From Lindgomyces ingoldianus (lineage: Eukaryota > Ascomycota > Dothideomycetes > Pleosporales > Lindgomycetaceae), in contig NW_022985194.1 of assembly GCF_010093535.1 (NCBI RefSeq), positions 720,586 to 784,585 of the forward strand: a stretch of 64,000 nucleotides of DNA. Reading direction: 5' to 3'. Within the stretch, counting starts at the first letter, position 1; every line of letters begins with the position of its first letter. The notes under the pieces are model-generated. The model was not told the DNA's origin. It was given only the letters and a program-made list of their open reading frames with translations, and did no database searches. The position numbers were made by a program, and so were the translations under genes. Below are positions 22,829-33,385 of this stretch, one piece after another.

Positions 22829-23305
22829 AAATAGTTATTGTTTAGTTAATTAGGCTCAGCTAGTGAGCAATCTGTGATTAGTATGTTTTAGAATAGACAG
22901 AAGGTTATTGTCTAGTTGATTAGGCTCAGCTAGTGAGCAATCTGTGATCAATTTGTTTTGGAATAGACAGAAGGTTATCGTCCAGTCGATCAGGCTTAAG
23001 TGGTGAGCAATCTGTGATCGAAATGTTTTAGAATGGACAGAGGGTTATTGTCCTGTCGATCAGGCTCAGGTGGTGAGCAATCTGTGATTGATATGTTTTA
23101 GAATGGACAGAAGGTTATTGTCCGGTTGATTAGGCTCAGCTGGTGAGCAATCTGTGATCAATTTGTTTTAAATGGACGGAGGGTTATCGTCCAGTTAATT
23201 AGGCTCAAGTGGTGAGCAATCTGTGATTAATATGTGTAGAATAGACAGAAGGTTATCGTCTAGTTAATTAGGCTTAAGTAGTGAGCAATCTGTAATTAAT
23301 ATGTG
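22829..23305 (-). repeat. 70-bp tandem repeat array, about 7 units, in the retrotransposon leader
   Basis: The string GTGAGCAATCTGTgAT recurs at 22863, 22933, 23003, 23073, 23143, 23212 and 23281, so the period is 70,70,70,70,69,69. Each unit contains GGCTCAgctggTGAGC flanked by GATT/AATC, which can fold as a stem-loop. The array lies between the primer-binding site and the gag start, the place of packaging signals in retroelements. Units differ mainly by C/T and G/A transitions. Confidence 0.9.
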
Positions 23306-23368
23306 TCAAGGTTCGCGGGGCCCTAAAGCTAGATGCAAAAGCTAACTGTGCAGTGGTGACTAGAGGAC

Positions 23369-23398
23369 TAGTCAGGAGCGCGACTCCGGGCTCATAAC
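23369..23398 (-). other. half-tRNA-Met primer-binding site
   Basis: The plus strand here reads ...GAGCGCGACTCCGGGCTCATAAC, which is a tRNA D-arm 3' side, an anticodon stem (CCGGG) and the loop CTCATAA (anticodon CAT) plus one base, i.e. the 5' half of a Met tRNA up to about nucleotide 39. Its complement is therefore a primer-binding site on the element's RNA, directly against the LTR at 23399. Copia elements are known to prime with a 39-nt 5' fragment of tRNA-Met. No 3' tRNA half follows, so it is not a tRNA gene. Confidence 0.75.
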
Positions 23399-23600
23399 TC
23401 TTGCATGAGCTGAGGAGGGGACATATGGCAAACGACTCGACAAGGGAGCGAGATCCAAACAAGGTGGAATGAGTGTATTGTAAGGTCTGAGGAGCTCGAT
23501 AGAGCTCTGAGCTGACTATATACTGTACGAGATAGGAGCTATGCCTAATGAGTGAATAGTGCAGTGCATGGGTATGATATCGCGTGAGACACGTGCGACA
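23399..23600 (-). repeat. 5' LTR of the copia element
   Basis: Identical to 20190-20391 over 202 bases by eye. It is bordered on the right by GATTC (23601-23605), matching 20185-20189. Confidence 0.9.
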
Positions 23601-23605
23601 GATTC

Positions 23606-25395
23606 ATGGCTTCTGAGGGACTGTGCCAGTGGTTGAAGTTACGAGTTTCGTCAAATGAAGAGGGTATAATTAGGCTAAGCCACTATCTACTAGTGCCTGT
23701 AACCCCCTGTATATCATGGCTGCCCTAGGCGCTCCACATCAATACAACACTCTGCCGCTGGACTGCCATCCACTGCATCCAGGCTTACAGAGAGTAAACT
23801 TGAACGCTAAAGTTATCGTGTTTCTATTATACTTCATCACGAATTGATACACGGTCTTCAAACCCTGACCTCGCTCTCTGCTCTTGATAAGTATCCCCTT
23901 GTATTCCTCATAGTCCTTCTCTAGAATCTCCAAAAGGCTTTCCAAAAGCAATAATATCTCGAAGTTAGTCTATGCTTAACGCACAGTGTCAACACTAAGC
24001 TGACATTGTCCACAGTGCCAAGCCCCCACACACTCAATTATTATCAGCCTCTCCACGATTCGTTCCGTCGAAAGGAAGCTCTTTGTTGTTGCCCAGATTG
24101 CCTATAAATTTGGTCCGGCTAGAATCCCACTTTGGGTTGCGCTACAGATCTCGCGCGAATAAGCGACCAATTGGAGTTTCTGAACTCTGGCTTGCAGTAT
24201 TAGCCTCGAGAATGCTAATTCCCAAAAAAGTGCTTGCATGGAATATTCGAAGCTTCAGTGTTGTGATTGCGGTTGACACGGCCCATATAAATGATAGCTA
24301 ACTGATGAGTGCAGTAGGTAGAGTTAAAGCCTTGAATCATACTCTGACTGGAGAGGGGGCTCAGACTAGGAGTACTAAGAGATCACGGACTTGTGCATTA
24401 CCTCAGCAATGAGAGCGCAAACATGTGTACACTTAGAGAGTGTCTTTGTAAAGACTAGTGTTGAGGCTAGTGAGGGATCTGAGGTATATGCAGGTGTCTG
24501 GATGCAATACCGGAGGGAATAACATTTCTCACTTGTATACTGTTCAAGCAGCTCTGGTAGCCTATTGGGAGTCCCCACCCTATATACATATATGCATGCT
24601 AACGTTATCCTAATACCTCCCTTTGCACTCTCCAATCTAAGCACTTCTCTGTACTCTCTTCAATAACCTTATTCATCTTAAGAAATTCAGGCACCTATAT
24701 CACCTCCTATAAATCCCCCTTGCAACTCTCAATCCTTGTTACACGATGCGCTGGGATCTCGTGCTAGGGATAAGCTTGTCTATTAAGCAACGAATGTCTT
24801 GAGTTCTCGGGAGGTGTATCCGCGGCGATGGCCTGGGGAGCCGTAGCCACGGAAGTAGTGGGAGAAGCGGAGGTTACACATTTTTGGAAGGCTTGTTGGG
24901 GTGTCGGGGAATTGAGCTGGTAGGTGTCGATTGTCGTGATTAGTTAGGTTCACAAGGTTGATAGCTTGCTCGTGTTCTTGAAAGTCGATTGCTAGTGGTG
25001 AAAGTATTTGTGTCTTGGGCTTTGACTGTGGGGGAGATTGGCAAAAGTACGCGGAAATGGAGGCAGCAACGAAGGATAACGCGGTGGTGCATCATTGTGT
25101 GAAGAGCAGACTTGAAGACCACAAACACTAGCACTGCTAAGCATGATGAAAGCTGTTGACTGTGCAAAATCTAAGAGCAAATTGAGGAACTACCCTACGT
25201 ATATGTCCGAATGCGATGCCGGAACGCCTAACAAGGCAAATGAAATCTAGATGGTGTATCGATATCTAGAAAGCAGAAGCCAAAAATAGAGGCCAACAAA
25301 GCCGAGATTCTAAAATGCAAATATACGGATACAGACAAGGTAAGAATATATGCCCAAGATAGCACTAAAAAGAGAAAATGGCTTGCTATATGCCT
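23606..25395. other. gene-poor stretch between copia element and conserved island
   Basis: No gene recognised in 1.8 kb. There is a minus-strand open stretch around 23739-23951 with a charged segment (LEKDYEEYKGILIKSRERGQG), but it has no ATG and no family I know. The right end is 3' flank of the carrier gene. Confidence 0.35.
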
Positions 25396-26585
25396 TTACT
25401 TAGTGAGGATTGGTCCCGCGTGCTTCGCTTTCTCGGCGGCTACGTCTGCGAGCTTTCGGAGCTTCTCGGCTCGCATTTGGCGGACATATCTGAATAGTAG
25501 GATGAACATCAACTCCATTCTGCGCGAAGCGTTAGCAGGGTAGGGATAACTGCTAGGAAGAGCAACATACCTCTCCTTAGTCATCATCAGGAAGCCTTGA
25601 ACAAGGAGGCCTTTCATGATCTGAGGGCCAATGCCTTTGAATAGAGCCAGGGGCCCCTCGTGCTCTATAATGTACCTCATGACTTCGCCAAAAGTCTTGA
25701 AGGGCTTGCCGTTCCGTGCTGGCGGCGGTTTGGATTGGAGACCAACTTTAGCAACAATAAGCGGCTGGGTTGCAATGGTTGCGAGGGCTTTCGACATGGA
25801 TCCGAGGACTATAAGGTTGTTAGAATGGCTATTCTAAGCCATATCAGAGCAGTTGACACTTACTAAACGCCTCCCACGGTCGCAGTGTCTTCTTGCCGGG
25901 GAATATGCCTTCTCTCAGACGCTGATATGCTCCGTACGTGATAGCTGGGTTTACAACTAGCACCAAGCTAGCCTTCAATCCCCTCCAGAGTCCGGTCCAG
26001 CCATCATCGCTATCTATAACCTCTTTCCCGGTCGCGATTAAACCCTTCCGTTCATGTTTGCTGACTGTCTGTTGGCGGGTTGTGACTACTGCGACGGGAA
26101 TCGTAAACAGCTGCGCGATCGCCCCAGCAACGGCTCCTAGCGACAACTCAATGGCGGTGCTCGGGGCTGTTGAGGTCTTCCGGTACGACAAGTACAGCGT
26201 GCGGACGATGGTATACCAGTAAAAGTAGGCGAAGTTTGTGGATGCGACACCGATCAGCGAGCCTGGCATGCCCGCGTACAACCCAGGGATGCCCTCTGCT
26301 TTGATTATTTTTGAGATGGCGTCCATGGCGGAGGTGTAATGCTCGCCATCGGCTGGACTGGGGCTGGCGGAGGAGCGAGAGTGCTTGACCTGGACTTGGA
26401 GACGAGTTTTGACTCTACAGAGCCCATTAGCATGCCGGAAAAGAATTATAACGGGAGGGTTGCCGGAAGCTGCACACTCACATGTCTAACGGATACACCA
26501 GCGCATTCGCGATGACGGCGCCCGCTGAGCCTGCGATAGCATTACCCCATGGCGGTAGTGCTTCCACCTTCGATTGGCCAGCCAT
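25396..26585 (-). CDS. ANT1: peroxisomal adenine nucleotide carrier (Ant1/PMP47 family)
   Basis: Mitochondrial-carrier-family protein expected to exchange ATP for AMP across the peroxisomal membrane, supplying fatty-acid activation. Model: complement(join(25396..25519, 25571..25808, 25864..26414, 26482..26585)), 338 aa, all introns GT-AG and in phase. The three carrier repeats are visible: PLDIVKTRLQVQ at the first exon junction, a second with IPVAVVTTRQQTVSK, and a third with TQPLIVAKVGLQSK. Each is followed by a glycine-rich loop such as GIPGLYAGMPGSL or GPLALFKGIGPQ. The ending GFLMMTKER plus a basic tail is characteristic of PMP47 rather than of mitochondrial ADP/ATP carriers. Start ATG 26585 (MAGQSKVEALPPWGNAIAG). 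Diverges from palB with a 720-bp shared upstream region. Confidence 0.9.
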
Positions 26586-27305
26586 TGTTTATGTTGTCGT
26601 TGACAGGGAAGCTGCGAGCAAGAACGAGGGAGGTGCGATGGGCGATTTAGCAGGAGCAGATGACGGAAGCGGCTGTGGGGTATCTGGATAGATTGCGCTG
26701 CACGACTGCTATCTCATGGCCGGGTGAACTCAGAGCACAGAGAAAGTCGACACAGAATGACGCTCGGAGCGAGAAGACAAGTGAAGAGGCGGAGAAATGG
26801 GCTGGGAAGTGTTGACAATGTTTCCCCAGCCCGGATGGTGTCCATATTCCCACATGGCTGACGAGACCCGAAAAAGGCCGAGGTTGAAAGGGCAGCTTCT
26901 GCCAAGACGTTGCAAACAGCCATTTGCTCAGTGGCTTCTCGTGTCTCCTGGGCTGTCTTCAACCATCATCGAAAGATTGTGGTGAGCCTTCGCACTCACG
27001 CCGCTACATGCCCCTTGAGCTTCCATTTCGCCGGGATCAAGCGGCGACGATTTCACCAGGCGAGAGAGTCGACAGCAGCTTCCTTTTCATGGAGTCACGT
27101 GTCTCGGCGCTACCGGCTTTACGTGGGGACCAGTGGAGCACAAGGGTTTCAGCCTCAACACCACAGAATCCATTACGAAAACAAGCTGCGCCTTTACCTC
27201 CACACACCTGCGTAATCTGTCCTCCATGCCTCCTGATCAGTAGAAACATTGTCAAGTATCACAATAGCACGCCGATCGCCTCATGCTCCTCGCTCCTCCT
27301 TCACT
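26586..27305. promoter_or_regulatory. divergent intergenic region, ANT1 / palB
   Basis: About 720 bp between the two start codons. GCCAAG at 26901-26906 matches the PacC consensus GCCARG, which is of note because PalB acts on PacC, but a 6-mer match is expected by chance at low frequency. No extra gene seen. Confidence 0.35.
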
Positions 27306-30300
27306 ATGGCTGAGCAGAGGAAGCAGCTCGAAGCGTTCAAAGCTGCCTCATCCGTACGTGAGATTGACCACAACAGCTTACTATTGCGCCTTTCATGCAC
27401 GCGGGCAGGCTTGACTTACCGTATCTACAGAAATACCAATCTCAGCTTCGCGAGGCGGCTTCCAAGGATGAGGCCATCGCCCTTGCTATCAGTTCCGCCG
27501 AGAACCTAATGAAGGCTTTGAAGATCTGCTCCGACCCCTCTGAAAAAGGGGAACTCCGCGCACAGGTCAACGTGATTATTGACGCTGCAGATCGCATCAA
27601 GAAGACCGAGCAGTGGAAGCCGCTCTCTCATCAACGCTCGGCCCACGCCCATGCAACCTCGAAAGACGATGAGATTAATCTGTGGGCTGCCGCCGTCGCA
27701 GAGTCGACAAAGCCTGGAATCCCCAATGGAAAACTAGGTTCTGATGTCCCCCATAATTCCGCACCTACCTCCTCGGTTTCCCTCGTTGATCCTTCAGACA
27801 ACAGCGCTCCTTCCCCACTTGCCCCAATGCTAAAGACACCGGGCACTTCTGCTATCTCTGACATTCCATTTCCCCCAATGGATGCTGAGTGCACTGTCTC
27901 CCATGGCCCCAATGTTGCAAAGGAGGTCAGGAAAGACGTTTTTGGCGCACTCATTGACTTGCATCAACACCAGCCTCCGCGGCAGCCAGCCAGCGTTGCC
28001 CAAGCGTACCCGAACGCCATAACCAACACATCGTCTAGCTCTCAAACTATTGTTGCAAACGTTTCTCCTGTTGAATCACATTCAGTGACTCCTAAAGTCC
28101 TGTCATCTCTCAAGTCTACGTCTGTTGGTGATCTTCATCAAGCCCACCGGACAGTCAACGGAAATCCGACCGTAGCGGCATCAACTGCGCGTTCCCGCAC
28201 GCAAGTCAGGAGATTGAAAGAGCCCATTTCTACTCGAAAGCTGGCACGGAAGGAGGAAATCCTTCTTCTACGATCTTCCGTTGTCAATGGGTTCAAATTT
28301 TGGCCCTGGGACAAGAACCCGGCGACTTCAGAATTCGTTCTGGAACCCGGGGCCGACTTCTTCACGTAAAACCCCTACTGTGGTTTTTTTTTTTTTGGGA
28401 ATAGGGTTTACTCACAACTATAGTGACTCACCTGATTTGGACCTTTCTCCTTACCAGCATCAGTTTTTTGCTGGCTGGGTGCGAGCCAGAGGAGCCCTCC
28501 CCCCCCCTTCAATGTACCCAGTCGATCGAGATGGCCTTGGTCCTGTAATGGGCACCACGCGCGCTATCGACCTTGTTCAAGATGCAGCTACTGACTGTTC
28601 TGTGGTTGCCAGTCTGTGCGCAGGCATTGCACGATCTGAGCGTGGGCATGACATGGTATGTGGGTTCAATGAGACTCGTGTTCAAGCTGATATAACTAGA
28701 TGCTTTCTAACACGGTATGGCCGTTTGACCAAAACCGTGGGAGGCCTGTCATATCTTCGAACGGGAAGTACATGGTGCGCCTCAATTTCAATGGCTGTTG
28801 GCGGAAGGTCGTGATCGACGATCGACTGCCTGTATCTAAATCTCATAGGTTACTGCACGTCATTGATAGGCACAATCCTGCGCTGCTCTGGCCAGCGCTT
28901 CTTGAGAAAGCCTATCTGAAAGTACGAGGGGGTTATGATTTTCCCGGGAGCAATTCATGTAGCGATCTCTGGACATTGACAGGCTGGATCCCCGAGCAGA
29001 TATACTTGCAAGAGTAAGTCGCTTAGCCACTGATCCGGAGCACACTAACCGAATCCTAGAACGGATACGGTTCCGAGCCAGCTTTGGACTCGGCTGTACA
29101 AAGCATTTCTCTATGGAGATGTCCTTGTGACCCTGGGAACTGGTAAGATGTCTAATCGGCAGGAGCGCGAATTGGGCCTTGAAGGACAGCACAGCTATGT
29201 CGTGTTGGACATGCGGGAAACAGATCACGACAGGCTTCTGCTAGTGAAGAACCCATGGGTTGAAGGCAAAGGTTGGCGTGGGCCCCGTCCTCCCGCGGCT
29301 CCAGTTGCCGACATATCTTCATTGAGTGAATACTCCGCTACTGGAACAGATGCTCTACATAAGGACAGTATACCATCGAAAGAACGGCCGCATCCCACGA
29401 CATTTTGGATAGGACTCGACCATGTTATTCAATATTTCGAAAGCCTTTATGTCAACTGGAATCCTGGTCTCTTCCGCTACCGACAAGACATCCATTTTGA
29501 ATGGGTGATTGAGAATCAAAAGTCCCCTGCCGGTTGTATTATCACTCATCCACAGTTTTCCTTCTCCTCGAAAGAAGGAGGCGTAGTCTGGTTTCTTTTA
29601 TGCCGCCACTTTCGTGACACGCCCGGAGAGATGCACGAGTCTTCCGATGCCTTCAACGATGGCACTCTCCAACCGCATTCACACATGTCCTCCGCCGGGA
29701 GTCCGCCGAAGGGCTATATGAGTGTATCTGTGTGCGACGGGCACGGCGAGCGCATTTACATCAAGGATGCCTGCTTAGAGAGTAGCCCATACGTCAATGT
29801 TTCTCAAAGCCTCCTGCGGTGGGATTGCGATGCGGACTCGACATACACGGTTGTTATTGACCAAGACGAGCTACCAGCGTCCACGTACATATTCTCGCTA
29901 TCAGCCTTTTCTAACGGAACAATTAATCTCGAGCCGGCTACTTCGAAATATGCCCATACGAAGATTCATTCGGATCAATGGAGGCCACAGACTGCGGGCG
30001 GAAGCACGAGCTCGCCGAGATACTTTGAGAACCCTCAGTACACGCTTGAGGTGAAGGAGAGGTGCGCATTGGCGATCCTGCTCACAAGTGTAGATCATCA
30101 GCACCCACTCCACGTGAAGCTTGTGTATGGATATGGAAAGAGGATGTATAGGCTCCAAAGTCGAGATGTTCTCATAGACTCCGGAGATCACCGGGGTGGA
30201 AGCGCTTTTGCAGAGATTCAAGGCCTCCAGCCGGGAATCTACACTATAATCTGTTCCCTGTTTGAAGCCGGCAAGACGGGGGACTACGCACTGAGAGTCG

Positions 30301-30776
30301 ACAGTACTTCGGAAATTGTGCTCGAGCAAATTCCACGAGACTGCGCGGGTCTGATTCTGATGAAACTCAAGCCCGTTTGTTTCGGCCCTGACGTCCACAA
30401 GATGGCAGCTCCAGTCATCCCATCTCGCCTGGCATCCTACATCGTGATCGCTCGGTTCGTCCGAGCAAAGAGCCCTCGATCTCATGATTTGGGCATGCTT
30501 GGCCGCAGCCCACTACGGCTTAGTATAGAACTAGGCAGGGGACCGGAACGGAAATTCCTCATCGCTAGTGAAGGAGGGGAGTACGCTGACTCTGCAACTG
30601 TTCGTTCCGAGAGCGTTACTCTGGAACCGGCCCTGGCCAGTCAAGGGGGTTTGTGGCTGGTGCTGGATCGATTGTGTGGCCCTGGTAGCCCAGTTGAAGA
30701 GTGGTATGAGGTGGAGATATTCACGGACATCCCCAAGCCTTGCACTGTAGGTGTTTGGCGCGGATGGGATGATTGA
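27306..30776 (+). CDS. palB: calpain-like cysteine protease PalB/Rim13 (ambient-pH signalling)
   Basis: Cytoplasmic protease, recruited to ESCRT-III at endosomes, that makes the signalling cleavage of the transcription factor PacC/Rim101 at alkaline pH (family knowledge). Model: join(27306..27353, 27431..28365, 28424..28655, 28700..29013, 29060..30776), 1,081 aa. N-terminal MIT domain about residues 17-75, then a Ser/Pro-rich linker, then the protease core. Catalytic Cys386 in DCSVVASLCAG, His554 in GQHSYVVLDMRE and Asn574 in VKNPW are all present, with the signature WPALLEKAYLKVRGGYDFPGS and LTGWIPEQ. The C-terminal half contains the tandem beta-sandwich domains of the PalB family. A 15-base T-run sits inside the intron at 28366-28423. 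It appears intact. The short first exon (16 codons) is chosen because it joins in phase to the MIT helix. Confidence 0.92.
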
Positions 30777-31579
30777 GATAGTAGCCGCAGCAATGGATGC
30801 CACCCCTTGACATGCTGCACCTTCAGGATGCATGACTTTGGGATGCTAGGCATTGGGGTGCAAACCAGGCGCGCGGCTACGAACACGTTGCCCACGCCTT
30901 CTAGACATCCTCCTCGCCGCACCAGGCGGGAAGAGATGACAATTGTAGGGATAGACAAAAGTAATAGGGGATATGTGGCAATGGCTTTTGGGGGGGGAGC
31001 GGGGACGAGATCCGGCGACACTGGGGTTACATTAAGCTGACTGATGTCATCACATGGAGGTGGCAGAGACGTTATCTCGCATCACGCGGGGTGGTCAAGC
31101 GAAAGTCGATAGCCAAGGAACATGTCGCAGCTGCAGGTCAAAAATGTTGGAGTTGAGTTCAGTGGCGCCTAGACGAAAGTGCATGCAATGGTCTCCAGCC
31201 CTGACAGTTCGTGTCGCAATGATTGGATGCAGTTTCACCGCCCGCAACCATCCCTACAGTGTTTCAAGCGTGCAGGACGAGATATCAACCGCGATATCTA
31301 AAGTCGACTTTCCGAAGAGACGAGCGACATTGTGCAGCATTTCTCCCCTTGGTGCTCGAGGTTGTTTCTTGCTCCCTTTGTGCCTTGCATCCACCCCACC
31401 AGAACACGATAAGACTATCGGCTGGAATATACGTCAGAGCTTTCGGACGTGCCAAGCGCCGAACGGCAGCTTGAACCTGCACCAAGGCCGCCTTCGAGCT
31501 GTCACGATTCTGTCTGCAGCGTCCATACGCGAAGACTAGTAACCGCATAGCTAGTATATCCGTTGACTTGACCACCTCG
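30777..31579. other. intergenic palB - OSBP
   Basis: No gene seen. It contains the palB 3' flank and the promoter/leader of the oxysterol-binding protein gene. An open frame around 31054-31539 has no motif and overlaps the leader. Confidence 0.4.
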
Positions 31580-33385
31580 ATGGCGGAGAGCGCTGTATCT
31601 CCCGCTGTGGCCGCCATGAGCACTTCACCGTCTGTTTCGGCCTCCACCTCGAAGGAGCCTTCGAGGGCCCCTACGCCCGCAAATGCGCCGGTCGAGAAGC
31701 CCCCGGACGAGAGCTCCAAGCTAAAGGTGTTCCTGGGAGTCCTGAGAAGGTAACGTAGCACCACGGCGACCCTGTCCACCTGTCCAATGCAGTCTGCAGG
31801 CCCTGCGGAACGTTGAGCATGGTCGAATGCAGGTGGCTAACTGTTCTACCTCGTTGCATAGGTTTATTGGCGTTGCGGACCTCGCTGCTGTCCGATTCTC
31901 TCTCCCCGCACAGCTCCTCGAGCCCACTCCCAATCTAGGTATGTATTTCCCCTCTCCCGGCGTCCCTGCGCTATTTTTGAGCAAGCCTTAACAGATGGCA
32001 GAATACTGGCACTACCTCGACAGGCCCGAGACATTTATCAGGTTCGCACTCCGCTGGTCGGATATGGCCAGACTCAGTGGGCGCTGACGGGAGTAGCATC
32101 GGCGACTCAGACGAGTCCCTGGGCCGCATGCTGGGGACGTTGAGGTTCTGGTTCTCCAAGGATCTGGTAGGCATGACTGGCGCCAGTCTTCCTACGCGCC
32201 GCTGCTGACGATAGTAGAAATACGTCAAGGGCAAGCCGTGCAAGCCCTACAACTCTACCCTCGGGGAGTTCTTCCGCGTACGTCCATCCCTCCAACAAAA
32301 TGTGCACACCCTGATCAGCGCAGTGTAATTGGCAAGTCGAAGACACCCAGCCCCCCCTCAAACATGCCCCGAATTCGGCGCCCTCCAGCAGCTCCGCCAG
32401 CGCGACCGGCGAGAAGTTCGTCAAAGTCTCCTACCTCACCGAACAAACCTCACACCACCCTCCCGTCTCTGCCTTCTACATCGATTGCCCCGAGAAAGGT
32501 ATAATTGCAAGGGGATATGATCAATTGAGCGCAAAGTTTACGGGCACAAGCATCCGCGTGATTGCTGGCGCGCACAATCTGGGAATCTTCATCACGTTGC
32601 AGAAACGGGATGATGAGATGTACCAGCTTACTCACCCGGCCGCTTATCTTGGAGGTCTACTGAGAGGTAAGTTGTTTGGATTGTTTGCGGCGCCGGGGGG
32701 GAGGATCTGATCAAGCTTCTAGGCTCGCTAAGTGTTTCTGTCGCCGACTCCTGCTACGTTACTTGCGCCAAAACAAAGACGAAGGTCATCCTACAATATC
32801 TCGAGGAAGGATGGCTAGGCCGAACGCAGAACAAGGTCGAGGGTGTCATCTTTAAATACGACCCTGATAACGATACCAAGACCAAGGTCAAGGACGTCCC
32901 GGATAAGGACGTGCTAGCAAGGATAGAAGGCTGCTGGCAAGACAAGGTGTACTACACCCTCGGCAGCCAGCCCTTCAATAAGTCTTCCGTACGTCCCCCC
33001 TACCCCTTTCTCCCCCCTACTAACCACCCCCCAGGAAAAAATCCTCTTAATCGACCTCAACCCCCTCTTTCCTGTCCCCAAAATCGTACCCCCAATAGAC
33101 CAACAACTCCCGAACGAGTCCCGCAAGTTCTGGCAAAACGTGACCGCAGCCATCGTTAATAAACAGTATTCTCAAGCTACGGCGCTCAAGCAGGAAATCG
33201 AGGAGAAACAAAGACAGAAGGCAGCGGAGAGGAAAGAGGTTGGTAGGGATTGGCAACCGAGGTTTTTTACAGGCGCGGTAACGCCGGTCGGGAAGCCGGA
33301 TTTGACGAGCGATGGGGAGGAGGTGCTTAGAGGCCTGCATAAGGATAGCTGGGCGCTGGAGGAGAATAAGGAGTATGGAGCGTAA
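31580..33385 (+). CDS. oxysterol-binding protein-related protein (Osh/Kes1-type, ORD only)
   Basis: Lipid-transfer protein moving sterols and/or acidic phospholipids between ER and other membranes at contact sites (family role). Model: join(31580..31749, 31862..31938, 32002..32041, 32097..32166, 32218..32277, 32324..32666, 32723..32988, 33035..33385), 458 aa, eight exons in phase. The signature EQTSHHPP is at residues 179-186. Upstream are PTPNLEYWHYLDRPE and KPYNSTLGEFFR (lipid-binding lid region and phosphoinositide-contact residues). Downstream are ARGYDQLSAKFTG, KVEGVIFKYD and the C-terminal WQNVTAAIVNKQY...ATALKQEIEEKQR. There is no PH, ankyrin or FFAT segment, so it belongs to the short ORD-only class, nearest Osh6/7-like proteins by my reading. 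Start is the first ATG, followed by a Ser/Pro-rich 50-residue N-terminus. Intact. Confidence 0.9.

Larger units (their letters stand above)
20185..23605 (-). mobile_element. Ty1/copia-type LTR retrotransposon, coding-dead but structurally complete (20190-23600)
   Basis: Two identical 202-bp LTRs (20190-20391 and 23399-23600) flank 3.0 kb and are themselves flanked by a perfect GATTC duplication (20185-20189, 23601-23605). The element reads on the minus strand: 5' LTR at the right, half-tRNA-Met primer site, leader with 70-bp tandem repeats, a gag-protease-RNase H frame full of stops, a polypurine tract, 3' LTR at the left. An autonomous copia element is about 5 kb, and here the integrase/reverse transcriptase section is missing. 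Identical LTRs imply recent insertion, and the dead coding frame implies that proteins were supplied in trans. Confidence 0.9.

Noticed and set aside
22829..23305. Regular repeats considered as a CRISPR array
   Set aside because: The 70-bp units are contiguous with no unique spacers, and the host is a eukaryote. They belong to a retrotransposon leader.
23361..23400. Possible tRNA-Met gene
   Set aside because: Only the 5' half is present, followed directly by the LTR. It is the complement of a primer-binding site.
23739..23951. 70-codon minus-strand frame with a charged helix
   Set aside because: No ATG, and no family or splice context could be supported.
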